From Streptomyces eurythermus (GTDB lineage: Bacteria; Actinomycetota; Actinomycetes; Streptomycetales; Streptomycetaceae): a DNA stretch of 64,000 bases. The position numbers and the translations under genes are program-made. Positions 8,298 through 17,279 of the stretch are shown one piece after another; position 1 is the stretch's first letter; the number at the start of each line of letters is the position of its first letter. The stretch is taken from positions 1 through 64,000 of the forward strand of contig NZ_BMSK01000021.1 of NCBI RefSeq assembly GCF_014649115.1. Reading direction: 5' to 3'. Under the pieces are notes generated by a model. The model saw nothing but the letters and a program-made list of their open reading frames with translations. It did not search any database and was not told where the DNA came from.

Positions 8298-8740
8298 CCG
8301 CCGGGTCCGGCCCGTGTGCGCCGGGCGTGGTCCGCGCTGTCGGGCCTGAACCGCTTCGCCGGGGGTGACAGACCTGCCGGGTGCCGGCCACTCCTGCCGG
8401 GTGCCGGCCGTGTTCGCCGGGTCTTGGTCCGCGTCTGCCGGGGCGGCCGCGGCTGCCGGGTGTTGGTCGCGTCATCCGGTGTCAGCGGCCCCCGCCGGGT
8501 CCGGCCCGTGTGCGCCGGGCGTGGTCCGCGCTGTCGGGCCTGAACCGCTTCGTCGGGGGTGACAGACCTGCCGGGTGCCGGCCACTCCTGCCGGGTGCCG
8601 GCCACTCCTGCCGGGTGCCGGCCACTCCTGCCGGGTGCCGGCCGTGTTCGCCGGGTCTTGGTCCGCGTCTGCCGGGGCGGCCGCGTCTGCCGGGTGTTGG
8701 TCGCGTCATCCGGTGTCAGCGGCACCCGCAGGGCCCGGCC
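8298..8740. repeat. 194-bp tandem duplication with internal 20-bp repeat
   Basis: Copy 1 begins at 8298 and copy 2 at 8492; both start CCGCCGGGTCCGG and contain GGGCCTGAACCGCTTCG followed by GGGGGTGACAGACCTG. The internal 20-bp unit CCTGCCGGGTGCCGGCCACT runs for about two units in copy 1 and about four in copy 2, making copy 2 some 40 bp longer. Near-identity outside this points to recent duplication and slippage. Confidence 0.85.
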
Positions 8741-8994
8741 CGTGTTCGCCGGGTGACAGCCGCGCCCGTCGTGGCGACCGCCGTCCGCCGGCCCACCCAC
8801 GCCCAGCGAGCCCGATCCGCTCCGCCGGGCCCGACCAGCGTCCACCGGTCCCTGCCCCGACCCGCGCCCGTCGGCCGGCCGGACTCGATCCGCTCCGCCG
8901 CCCCCACCCCCACCCGCCGAACGTGATCCGTGCTCGGTGGGGCGGTGGAGGGCGCATACTGGGCAGCTGTGTATCCGTGCGAGTGGGAGATGGC

Positions 8995-9378
8995 ATGAGC
9001 GCACCCGAGCCGGCCCGGCTGCTGCGGGCGGCCGTCGTGCCGAAGCAGGCGGCGCCGCGGCTCGACGTGTACCCGCTGACCGGGCGGAGCGGATTCCGCG
9101 CGGTGGGCGAAGTGATCCTGCCCACGCGGGACACATGGGAGCGCGCGTTGGAGCGGGTCGTGCGTGAGGCCGAGGACGTCGGGGGCGAGGACGTGTACTA
9201 CTTGGAGCTTTCCGCGGTGACCTTCGTCGACGTGGCGGGAGCCGGCGCGCTGGCCGACACCGCCAAGAGTCTGGAGGGCCGCCGCCGGCTTGTGCTGGAC
9301 CGGCCACCGGATTCCCTGTCGCGGATACTGGGGCTGCTCTGGCCCGGCCTCTCGGGGATCGAGGTGTCGGCGTCATGA
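8995..9378 (+). CDS. STAS-domain protein
   Basis: The protein has 127 residues from an ATG at 8995 with GGGAG upstream. The STAS fold spans about residues 25-125. The core motif reads TFVDVAGAGALADTAKSL, so the phosphorylatable Ser of the canonical DSSG site is Ala. It may therefore be a constitutively unphosphorylated anti-anti-sigma factor or a plain interaction module. It overlaps the next gene by ATGA (9375-9378), implying translational coupling to the HATPase that would normally phosphorylate such a protein. Confidence 0.8.
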   Translation: MSAPEPARLLRAAVVPKQAAPRLDVYPLTGRSGFRAVGEVILPTRDTWERALERVVREAEDVGGEDVYYLELSAVTFVDVAGAGALADTAKSLEGRRRLVLDRPPDSLSRILGLLWPGLSGIEVSAS

Positions 9379-10328
9379 GCACGGCGACCCACCCCGTGGA
9401 ACCGTTCGTGCACCCCGCGCTGTTCTACGCCGACATCGACCAGTACCTGGCCGGGACCGTGTCCTTCATCCGCGCGGGGCTGGCGGCGGGCGAGCCGGTC
9501 GCGGTAGCCGTGCCGGGGGAGAACCTGGCGCTGATCCAGGACGCCCTGGGCGCCGACGGCGACTCCGTACGGTTCCTGGACATGCGCGACGCCGGCCGCA
9601 ACCCCGGCCGGATCATCCCCGGCGTGCTGCGTGCCTTCGCCGACCAGCAGGCCCCGGGCCGGCGGGTCCGCATCATCGGTGAACCGATCTGGGCCGGCCG
9701 CAGTCCGGACGAGTACCCGGCCTGCGCCCAGCACGAGGCGCTGATCAACGCGGCGTTCCAGGGCCGCGAGGTCACCATCCTGTGTCCCTACGACACTTCC
9801 CGCCTGGACGAACGGGTGCTCGCCGACGCCCACGCCACCCACCCGGTCGTCATCCCGGCGGGCTCCGCCGCCGAGGTGGTCAGCGCGGCGTACGACCCCG
9901 ACGGCGTCGTGGACCGCTACAACCTGCCGTTGCCGCCCGCCCCCGGCGCCGGTCCGGAGGTGTTCGGCACCGCCTTCGCCGAGGACTCCCTCTCCGCCGT
10001 CCGGCGCCTGGCCACCGACCACGGTGCCCGGCTGGGGCTGACCGGGACGGCCCTGGAGAACCTGGCGCTGATCACCGCCGAGCTGACCACGAACAGCGTG
10101 GTGCACGGCGGAGGTGCCGGCACGCTGACGGTGTGGCCGCAGGACGGGTACGTGCTGTGCGAGGTCCGTGACAAGGGCCGCCTCGCCGACCCGCTGGCCG
10201 GCCGCCGCCCGCCCGCCCGCGAGCAGCGCGGCGGACGCGGGCTGCTGCTGGTCAACCTGCTGTCCGACCTGGTGCGCGTCCACACCGGACCGGAGGGCAC
10301 GACCATCCGCTCGTACCTGGGTCGTTGA
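9375..10328 (+). CDS. MEDS sensor-HATPase anti-sigma kinase
   Basis: The protein has 317 residues. The N-terminal part (about 11-175: HPALFYADIDQYLAG, IGEPIWAGRSPDEYPACAQHE, ILCPYDTSRLDERVL) is a MEDS domain, a RecA-like sensory fold of actinobacterial signalling proteins. The C-terminal part (about 195-315) is a HATPase_c_2 of the RsbW type, with N box ENLALITAELTTNSVVHGG, G1 box VRDKGRLADPL and G2 box GGRGLLLVNLLSDLV. Such kinases bind a sigma factor or phosphorylate STAS partners. No sigma factor gene is present here. It is coupled to the STAS gene by a 4-base overlap. Confidence 0.85.
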   Translation: MSTATHPVEPFVHPALFYADIDQYLAGTVSFIRAGLAAGEPVAVAVPGENLALIQDALGADGDSVRFLDMRDAGRNPGRIIPGVLRAFADQQAPGRRVRIIGEPIWAGRSPDEYPACAQHEALINAAFQGREVTILCPYDTSRLDERVLADAHATHPVVIPAGSAAEVVSAAYDPDGVVDRYNLPLPPAPGAGPEVFGTAFAEDSLSAVRRLATDHGARLGLTGTALENLALITAELTTNSVVHGGGAGTLTVWPQDGYVLCEVRDKGRLADPLAGRRPPAREQRGGRGLLLVNLLSDLVRVHTGPEGTTIRSYLGR

Positions 10329-10406
10329 GGGGCTCGTACCCGGGCCGTCGAAGGGGCGTGGGGCGGTGACGGGGCCGGGGCGTGGCGCCGTCCGGCCGCC
10401 GTGCGC

Positions 10407-11444
10407 TCACGCCGCCAGCGGATGCAACCGGAGTGGCTCGATCCGCCCCTCCAGCATCGCCCCCAGCCCCTGTGCCGCGCACACGTCCGGGCGCTCGGCG
10501 ATGTACACCGGCATCCTCGTGGCCCGCCGCAGCATCTGGTCGAGGCCGGGCAGCAGGGCCGAGCCGCCGACCATCACGATCCCCCGGTCGGCGAGGTCGG
10601 CCACCAGGTCGGGCGGGCAGTTGCGCAGCACCTTCCCGATGCCGTCCAGGACGGCCGTCAGCGGCGTCTGGATCGCGTTCCGTACGGCCGCGGTGTCCAC
10701 GCGCACGCTGCGGGCCAGCCCCGTGACCACGTCCCGGCCGTGGATCTCGGCCGACGCCGGGCCGTGCGGGGTCAGGCCGTTGCCGGACAGCGCCAGGTGC
10801 AGCGGCCGTACCGACTGGGTGGGCAGCACCAGTTCGTGCGCGTGCCGCAGGTGCTGCACGATCGCGTGGTCCACGGCCTCGCCGCCCACCGGGATCCGCT
10901 CGGCGGCGACGATGGAGCCCAGCGAGAGCACCGCGACCTGGGTCGCCGCCGCCCCGCACACCATGACCATGGTGGCCTCGGGCCGCTCCACCGGCAGTCC
11001 GCACCCCACCGCCGCGGCGATCAGCGTGTCCACCAGCTCCACCCGGCGCGCCCCCAGCCCGACCAGCGTCTCGACGGTTGCCCGCTGCGCCAGCGGGTCG
11101 GCGCCGTGCGGGGCGCAGGCCGCCGCCCGCAGCCGGGGCTTGCGGCGCAGCATGCGGCGCATCTTGTCGCCCAGCAGGTGCCGCAGCATGCGCTGGGCCA
11201 TCTCGATGTCGACCACCGTGCCGCCGGAGACGGGCCGGACGACCTTGATGTAGTCGGGGGTGCGGCCCGTCATCTGCTCCGCGAACTCGCCGACGGCGAT
11301 GAGCGCGCCGGTGCGGGTGTTCACGGCGGCGGCCGAGGGCTGGTCCACGACCAGACCGGCGCCCTTCACATACACCCGGGTACGCGCCGCGCCCAGGTCG
11401 ACGGCGAAGTGGCAGCGGCGCAACTGCTCCAGGCTGACGGTCAC
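10407..11444 (-). CDS. mbl: Divergent MreB/Mbl actin-like protein
   Basis: The protein has 345 residues from a GTG at 11444, placed 7 bases after GGGAGGA. It follows MreB throughout: FAVDLGAARTRVYVKGAGLV (phosphate 1 loop, near residue 15), VGEFAEQMTGRTPDYIKVVRP, and LTAVLDGIGKVLRNCPPDL with MVGGSALLPGLDQML near the end. The second phosphate loop, DIGGGTTEVAV in E. coli MreB, reads VCGAAATQVAV here, and EEPMAAA reads VDTLIAAA, so nucleotide handling may be altered. Streptomyces Mbl and MreB build spore wall. The gene symbol rests on neighbourhood memory and similarity; it could also be a third MreB-like paralogue. Confidence 0.75.
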   Translation of the reverse strand: MTVSLEQLRRCHFAVDLGAARTRVYVKGAGLVVDQPSAAAVNTRTGALIAVGEFAEQMTGRTPDYIKVVRPVSGGTVVDIEMAQRMLRHLLGDKMRRMLRRKPRLRAAACAPHGADPLAQRATVETLVGLGARRVELVDTLIAAAVGCGLPVERPEATMVMVCGAAATQVAVLSLGSIVAAERIPVGGEAVDHAIVQHLRHAHELVLPTQSVRPLHLALSGNGLTPHGPASAEIHGRDVVTGLARSVRVDTAAVRNAIQTPLTAVLDGIGKVLRNCPPDLVADLADRGIVMVGGSALLPGLDQMLRRATRMPVYIAERPDVCAAQGLGAMLEGRIEPLRLHPLAA

Positions 11445-11657
11445 GGCGGATCCTCCCGAGTACGCGGGCCTTGGGGTGCCCGACTGGTCGGCGGGCCCAC
11501 TGGCATCCTGACGCGCGGCCGGGAGCGGGCGCCCGCTGGGCACCGCCGGGCGGGGTGCCGCCGAACGGGCGTAATTCCCGGCCGCACCGGTGTGTCGGCG
11601 GGCCACGGGCCTGTCAGTGGGCCACAAGACCTGTCGGTTCACAGTCCTGTCGGCGGG

Positions 11658-14600
11658 TCACAGCGCCCGGGCGGCCTCCAGCAGCGGCTCCAGGGAGGAG
11701 ACGGTGACCTCGCTGCCCTCCCCGCGCAACCGCCGGCGTCCGGCCGCGGTGGGCGCGAAACCGATGAAGCGGACGCCGAGCTGCTGGGCGGCGGTGAGTT
11801 CGGCTACCGAGGAGCTGATCAGCACCCCGCCCCTGGGCGGAGTACGGACGGAGTCCAGGGCGCGCAGCAGGCAGTCGGGGTGCGGGGTGAGCAGGCCCAG
11901 ATCGTCGCGGCGGCCGTGGACGCCGGCCAGCGGCAGCCGGTAGGGCAGCAGACAGTGGTGGACGGCGGCGGTGGACACGTCCGTCACCACGCTGACCCGG
12001 CGCCCGGACCGGTGCAGGGCGCGGACCAGGGCCAGGGAGCGGTGCGTCATGGGGGCGTCGGGTACGGCGGCCAGTTCCAGCTCGCCGAGGCGGGCCCCCA
12101 GCAGCGGGCCGAGCCGGTCGTGCGCGAAGGCCCGCAGCAGGTCCAGCGGATGGGTGAACGCCTCCCGGCCGGCGGCGCTCGCGGCGGGCAGCGGCCGGCC
12201 CGACAGCGCGTCCTGCGGGTCGCGGTGGTCGGCCACCACCGACAGCAGGTCGAGCACCGCCTCCCGCGCCGAGTGCGTCGTGAACAGCCGCGTCAGCGGG
12301 CCCTCGAAGCCGACCAGCACCGTCTCGGCGTCACCGAGGAGCGTGGACAGCCGCCGCCGGGACGGCACGGGCGGCTCCTCCGCCGGGGCCGGCGCCCACT
12401 CGGGCACCAGCTGCACGGTGCACGACACCGCCAGCCCCGGCACCGGCCAGTCGGCCACCCCCGTGTTCACCGCCCGCTGGGCCGCGCCCGCCCGGCGCGG
12501 CGGATGACGGCGGGTGATCGGGGCCGCCGCGGCGCACAGGTGCCGCAGCAGCAGTTCGGGGATGCCGGTGGCCTCGGCGCGGACGAAGGCGACCGGGTCG
12601 GCCACCCGCCAGGTCAGCAGCACCGCGGCCTGGAACGCGCCCTTGCCGGAGCTGGGCAGGGACACGATCCGGCGGATCTCGTGCGGGGTGAGGTCGACCG
12701 AGTAGTACGTCTCCGGGCGGGGCGGACGCGTGCCGTAGGGCTGGATCGGGTCGAGCAGGGTCAGCGGGCCGTCGGGCCGGGTGTGCACGACGGCCGTGCG
12801 GCCCGGGGTGGGGACGCCCAGCTCGCGCAGGTCGGCCGTGATGAACGGGCCCTGTACCAGGTCGCGTTCAACGGGTTCGGCGGCCTTCGGCCCGAGCGGG
12901 CAGTACCAGGCGGCCGGCGGGCTGTCCGGGTCGCCGTCGGCGAACAGCGGCCGGAAGGGGCGGGCGCGCTGGGCGGCGGAGCTGGCGGCGAACTCGTCGT
13001 ACAGCGCGGGCGGTACGACGACCGTCACGTCCGCGGCGGTCCGCGGCGGGGGGACGGGCGGCTGACCGAACGTCACCGTGAGCCGGGGCGGATCGCTCAG
13101 CCGGGTGAGCGCGTACGGGAGTTCGCGCAGCACGGCGACGAGGACGGGCAGCAGATAGGCGCCGGGTCCGGTGCGCACCAGGTAGCCGTCCGGGCGGACG
13201 GTCACCTCGTACTGGCGGGGGCTGACGGAACCACGCGCGAGGATCTCGTGCACCGCCGCTTCGAGGGTGACCCGGGCCTCCGGGCGCCCGGTCAGATCGT
13301 CGGCCGTGAAGTGGATGCCGGGGGGGTCGGCGGGGGGTTCCTCCTCGGCCAGGGCCGTGAGGGTGCGGCGCAGTGCCTCCAGGTCGGCCCGGGCGGCCTC
13401 GGCGGCCGGGCCCGGGACGCCCTGCAACGGCTCGCCCCGCCACAACGCAAGTGCCCGGCGGGCCAGTTGCCGACCGCGCTCCGGGTCGCCGGCGGCCCGG
13501 GCACGCTCGGCCTCGGCGGCCAGCCGGCGGGCACGGAAGACGTCGATGTCGTCACGGGCGGACACGTGCGGGAGGCTCAGCACATAGGCGGCGTACTCGG
13601 TGGTGAGGGAGCCGGGACCGAGGAAGAGCCCGAGGTGGTGGAGGTACGTGGTCAGCCGGTTGAAGGTCTCCAGGGTGAGGGGACCGTCGAAGACCCCGGC
13701 GGCCAGTTCGTCCCGGGTGACGTGCCGTTCGACGCGCAGCAGCAGCATGCACAGGACGGCCTGCTCGTACGGGTCCTCCAGCGGGCGCGTGTGGCCGTTG
13801 AGCGTCACCCGGAGCGGGCCGAGCAGGGAGAAGCCGGCGGTTCTCGGGTAGCGGAGGTCGTCGGCGCCGCGCAGCTGCCGCTCCGGGTCGTCGGACAGAA
13901 GCGCGGACACGGCCGCGTCCAGCTCCGCGGTGAGCGCTTCGGCATGATGGCGGTACAGATCGCGCACGAGGTGCCCGAGCGCCCGCAGGTTGTCCGCGCG
14001 GCCCTCCTCGGCGACCGGCGCGGTGTCCGTGCAGGTCAGCACCGGTCCGTCCGGGGTGAGGGCCACCGCGGAGGCCTCCAGCCTGCCGCGTGGGCCGTCC
14101 TGCGCGTGCAGGGCGAGCACCGCGTCGGCGAGCCGGGCCAGCAGGGCGCGGATCTCGTCGGCGGACAGCCGGCGGGAGGAGTTCTCCAGGTGCTTCTCGA
14201 GCGTCGGACTGAAGACGGACTCCCGTACCAGGTACGGCACCCCGTCCTCGACGCCGTGGTCCAGGACCGGCGCGATCCCGGGGTGGCGCAGCGCGCCGAG
14301 GGCCCGGCCCAGGTCCAGGAAACCGGCCGGGTCCCGCCTGCCCGGATACCTGTTCACGACGACGGGGGCGCCCCCATCCCGGGTGTCCGCCGCCGACCAG
14401 CCCGTGCCCCCGGCCGGCCGCAGCAGCCGGTACCGCCCCGCGAACAGCCCCCCGGTGCCGTCCGCCGGCAGGCCCTGGGTGTCCTCCGCCGACGGCGCCC
14501 GGGTGCCGTCCGCCGACAGGTCCCTGGTGCCGTCCGCCGACAGGCGCCGCGCGCTGTCCTCGCGGACCATGGCGAACGGATCGTCCTCCACGGCCGTCCC

Positions 14601-16169
14601 CGCGCCCTCGGCGGACGGCACCGACGCCCGGAACTCACCCGGTGCCCGGCCCGCCCTGCGGTCGATGAACTCGCCGATCCGGTCCAGGAGTTCGGTGGTG
14701 CGGTGGCGTTCGGTGCGGGGCAGGCCGAGCAGCAGCAGCTCGCGGACGCCGTCCCGGAACGCGTAGCAGCCGGCCGGGCCGCCGGGCACGCTGGTGAGCA
14801 TGCCGCTGAGGATGACCTCGGCCAGGTGCCGGGGCCGTGGGTCCGGTTCGACGGCGGCCTGGACCAGGCGCATCACCGGCAGATCGGGGCGCCCCACCGC
14901 GAGGTGCCCGGCCAGCCGTACCGCCTCCGGCGAGGCGGTCGCCCGGAACCGCAGCACCAGCTCCTCGGCGGTGAGCCGCCCGACGTCGGTCCGGTCCTCG
15001 GCGTCCGCCGGCAGCGGACGGCCCAGCTCGGCGACCGCGGCGGGGAACTCCGCGCCGCCCGGCGTGGCCAGCAGCCCGGCCCAGTGCGCCAGCCACCGCG
15101 GCTCCGGCTCCAGCACGGGCAGCGGCACGGTGCCGCCCGGCCGGTCCCGCTCGTCCGGACCGGGCCCGGCGGACCGGTCGTACGGCGTGAACGTGAGCGC
15201 CGCCGAGGGGGCCGCGGGGTGCGCGGCCGACAGGGTGCCGGGCTCGGCGGGCAGGGCCGTGTCCCGCCACAGGTGTTCCGGCAGCGGATTCACCACGGCC
15301 AGCGGCATCCGGCGTGCCCAGCGGTGCAGGGTGGCGTACCAGCGCTTTCCGGCGGGGCCCTCCCGCCACTGCGGACCCATGCAGTCGCTGATCAGGAGGG
15401 TGACGGTACGGCCGTCGGCGGGGGCGGGCACGCCGGGGCCGCGCACCCGGCCGTCGGCGTCCGCGCGGTACAGGCCGATGGTGCGGAACGCGCCCGACTC
15501 GCCCAGCACCGCGTGCAGTTCGCGCACCAGGGGACGCCAGACCGGCATGGTCGGCCCGGCGTCGTACACCAGGTTCAGCCGCAGCCAGCGCTCCCGGGCG
15601 GGGCGCAGCACCGGCAGCCACCTCGCGGGGTCGGCGCCCAGCCGGGCGATGCGGTCGGCGGTCGCCCGCTCGTCCAGCTCCCGGCCGACGGGCGCGTCGG
15701 TGCGGCGGGCCAGCGGACGCAGCGCGCGGTGCAGGGCGAGGCGGTGGCGCAGCATCGGGGGCGCCGGGGCGAGGAGCGTGGCGTGCGGCCGGACCGCCGC
15801 CTGGGCGGGCCGGCGGGCGGGCAGGTGCAGGGGCACCCGGGCGGGTGCCGGCGGCGGCTCGTGCGCGGGCGGCGGCCCGGCCGGGGCCGACGGCTCGGGG
15901 GCCGGTGGCGGTTGCGCGGGCGAGGGCGGGGGCGGGGACGGCGGTGTCCGCTCCGCCGGCTCCTGGCCCTCGGCCGCCCGCTCCCCGGTCTCCCGCCCGG
16001 TGGGGTCGTCCTCTCGCCCGGTGGTGTCGGCCCCCGGTCTCATGTGCCGGGCCAGCCACAGCACTTCGGCCAGTTCCAGCGGGGTCGGGCGCACCCCGTC
16101 GGACGCCCGGGCCAGTATGTCGGCCAGGCGCACCACGGGATCCGGGGGACCGGCCGGCTCAGAAGACAT
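11658..16169 (-). CDS. Giant vWA / pseudokinase / SARP-like / HAD-like protein (SAV_2336 type), VMAP system
   Basis: The protein has 1503 residues and its ATG overlaps the MoxR gene by 11 bases. Domains by eye: N-terminal helical segment (1-45); Pro-rich linker (60-115); vWA-like domain (about 195-300) with a degenerate MIDAS DAGPTM and ISDCMGPQW; helical region (370-510); a linker with degenerate LSADGTR repeats (540-575); protein-kinase-like fold (about 577-770) without HRD, DFG or the glycine loop, hence a pseudokinase; winged helix plus BTAD as in SARP activators (about 779-945); a poorly recognised region (960-1260); and a HAD-like fold (1281-1503) whose nucleophile motif reads VGFEGPL, so likely inactive. 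It is the vWA partner expected beside MoxR and VMAP genes. Confidence 0.8.
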   Translation of the reverse strand: MSSEPAGPPDPVVRLADILARASDGVRPTPLELAEVLWLARHMRPGADTTGREDDPTGRETGERAAEGQEPAERTPPSPPPPSPAQPPPAPEPSAPAGPPPAHEPPPAPARVPLHLPARRPAQAAVRPHATLLAPAPPMLRHRLALHRALRPLARRTDAPVGRELDERATADRIARLGADPARWLPVLRPARERWLRLNLVYDAGPTMPVWRPLVRELHAVLGESGAFRTIGLYRADADGRVRGPGVPAPADGRTVTLLISDCMGPQWREGPAGKRWYATLHRWARRMPLAVVNPLPEHLWRDTALPAEPGTLSAAHPAAPSAALTFTPYDRSAGPGPDERDRPGGTVPLPVLEPEPRWLAHWAGLLATPGGAEFPAAVAELGRPLPADAEDRTDVGRLTAEELVLRFRATASPEAVRLAGHLAVGRPDLPVMRLVQAAVEPDPRPRHLAEVILSGMLTSVPGGPAGCYAFRDGVRELLLLGLPRTERHRTTELLDRIGEFIDRRAGRAPGEFRASVPSAEGAGTAVEDDPFAMVREDSARRLSADGTRDLSADGTRAPSAEDTQGLPADGTGGLFAGRYRLLRPAGGTGWSAADTRDGGAPVVVNRYPGRRDPAGFLDLGRALGALRHPGIAPVLDHGVEDGVPYLVRESVFSPTLEKHLENSSRRLSADEIRALLARLADAVLALHAQDGPRGRLEASAVALTPDGPVLTCTDTAPVAEEGRADNLRALGHLVRDLYRHHAEALTAELDAAVSALLSDDPERQLRGADDLRYPRTAGFSLLGPLRVTLNGHTRPLEDPYEQAVLCMLLLRVERHVTRDELAAGVFDGPLTLETFNRLTTYLHHLGLFLGPGSLTTEYAAYVLSLPHVSARDDIDVFRARRLAAEAERARAAGDPERGRQLARRALALWRGEPLQGVPGPAAEAARADLEALRRTLTALAEEEPPADPPGIHFTADDLTGRPEARVTLEAAVHEILARGSVSPRQYEVTVRPDGYLVRTGPGAYLLPVLVAVLRELPYALTRLSDPPRLTVTFGQPPVPPPRTAADVTVVVPPALYDEFAASSAAQRARPFRPLFADGDPDSPPAAWYCPLGPKAAEPVERDLVQGPFITADLRELGVPTPGRTAVVHTRPDGPLTLLDPIQPYGTRPPRPETYYSVDLTPHEIRRIVSLPSSGKGAFQAAVLLTWRVADPVAFVRAEATGIPELLLRHLCAAAAPITRRHPPRRAGAAQRAVNTGVADWPVPGLAVSCTVQLVPEWAPAPAEEPPVPSRRRLSTLLGDAETVLVGFEGPLTRLFTTHSAREAVLDLLSVVADHRDPQDALSGRPLPAASAAGREAFTHPLDLLRAFAHDRLGPLLGARLGELELAAVPDAPMTHRSLALVRALHRSGRRVSVVTDVSTAAVHHCLLPYRLPLAGVHGRRDDLGLLTPHPDCLLRALDSVRTPPRGGVLISSSVAELTAAQQLGVRFIGFAPTAAGRRRLRGEGSEVTVSSLEPLLEAARAL

Positions 16170-17238
16170 CGGACTGCGCGCTCTGCCCCAGGTAGGGCAT
16201 CAGCTGTTCGGCCAGCCGGTCCAGGGACTCGGCGTCCAGGTCGGCGGAGCGGGCCAGGTAGATCGCGTTCAGCAGCTGGTCGGTGGCCAGGTCGCCGGCG
16301 CCCGACCGGGACAGGAAGCGGTCGATCAGGGTCCGGGCGTAGGTGTCGGGCTCTCCCAGGTGGGCGCGGACGATCTCGGCGAGGTGCCGGTCGTCCGGCT
16401 GCCTGAGGTGCAGCGTGACACAGCGGCGCAGGAAGGCGGGCGGGAACTCGCGTTCGCCGTTGCTGGTGAGGACGACGAACGGGAAGGCCCGGCAGCGGAC
16501 CCGGCCGCGCACCACCGGGACCCGCTCGTCGGTGCCGTCGGCCAGCACTTCGGCGACGCCGTCCGGGGTCAGCCGGGAGGCGCGCACCAGCTCGGGGATC
16601 TCGTACTGCCCCTCCTCCAGCACGTTCAGCAGGTCGTTGGGCAGGTCGAGGTCGCTCTTGTCGATCTCGTCGATGAGCAGCGCGCGGGGCCGGGCGTAGG
16701 GCAGCAGCGCGGTGCCGAGCGGGCCGAGCCGCAGATGGTGCTCGATGCCCGACCCGTCGACCACACCGCCGGCGCCGTCCACACCGCCCGCGCCGCCCGT
16801 GTCCTGCGTACCGCCCGTCCGTCCCGGCCGGGCCGCCTCCTGCCGGGCCGCGTACAGCCGGGAGAGCGGGTCGTACTGGTAGAGGCCGTCGTGCAGGGTG
16901 CTGCGGCTGGTGATGTTCCAGCGCAGCACCGGGCCGAGCCTCAGCTCCCGGGCGACCGCGTACACCAGCGAGGACTTTCCGGTGCCGGGCGGCCCGGTGA
17001 CCAGCAGCGGACGGCGCAGGTACAGGGCCGCGTTGACCAGCTCGACGGTCTCCTCGGTGGCCTGGTAGGTCTCGGCGCGGTGGGTGCGGTCGGGGGAGTG
17101 GGCGGCGGTGTCGGCGGCGGCGTCCGGCGCCGGGAGCACCGGCCCGCCGTCGAAGGCACGCCAGGGCGGCGGCGCGGGCAGCTCGCTGATGCCGTCGTGC
17201 GGCTCGTTCGTACCGGTGTAGACGGGCCACAGGGGCAT
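16159..17238 (-). CDS. MoxR-type AAA+ ATPase of the VMAP system
   Basis: The protein has 359 residues; the ATG at 17238 has GGAGAAGAAGAG upstream. Walker A is GPPGTGKSS (82-90), Walker B ALLIDEID (186-193), sensor-1 FVVLTSNGERE (about 255-264) and an arginine-finger region FLRRCVTLHL (269-278). A Gly/Asp-rich insert (about 134-160) separates the first beta hairpin from Walker B. MoxR ATPases remodel proteins together with vWA partners. Here it sits directly before the vWA-bearing giant protein and after the trypsin-VMAP gene, the classical ternary order. No membrane segment; cytoplasmic. Confidence 0.9.
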   Translation of the reverse strand: MPLWPVYTGTNEPHDGISELPAPPPWRAFDGGPVLPAPDAAADTAAHSPDRTHRAETYQATEETVELVNAALYLRRPLLVTGPPGTGKSSLVYAVARELRLGPVLRWNITSRSTLHDGLYQYDPLSRLYAARQEAARPGRTGGTQDTGGAGGVDGAGGVVDGSGIEHHLRLGPLGTALLPYARPRALLIDEIDKSDLDLPNDLLNVLEEGQYEIPELVRASRLTPDGVAEVLADGTDERVPVVRGRVRCRAFPFVVLTSNGEREFPPAFLRRCVTLHLRQPDDRHLAEIVRAHLGEPDTYARTLIDRFLSRSGAGDLATDQLLNAIYLARSADLDAESLDRLAEQLMPYLGQSAQSDVF

Positions 17239-17279
17239 GGGCTCTTCTTCTCCGTGGGGGCGGTCGGGTGTGCGGTCGG

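Larger units (their letters stand above)
7890..8994. other. Gene-free, repeat-rich stretch between divergent regulators
   Basis: About 1.1 kb with no credible gene. Frames that stay open through it on both strands are low-complexity products of GC-rich repeats and lack ribosome sites. It contains a 39-bp tandem repeat, a 194-bp tandem duplication and a 20-bp repeat whose copy number differs between the two duplicates. The promoters of both flanking STAS genes should lie at its ends, but I cannot assign good -35/-10 pairs. Confidence 0.7.

Noticed and set aside
7039..9382. Two long reverse-strand frames (about 478 codons each) across the repeats
   Set aside because: They translate tandem DNA repeats into low-complexity HPAG/TRQ strings, lack ribosome sites and run into or across STAS genes in wrong frames.
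11658..16169. Active Ser/Thr kinase gene
   Set aside because: The kinase-like part lacks the HRD, DFG and glycine-loop residues, so kinase activity is not supported.
10401..16406. A 2001-codon open frame on the + strand antisense to the mbl and vWA genes
   Set aside because: It is a shadow of GC-rich codons on the other strand: Arg/Gly/Gln-rich, no SD, no domain, while both reverse-strand genes show clear motifs.
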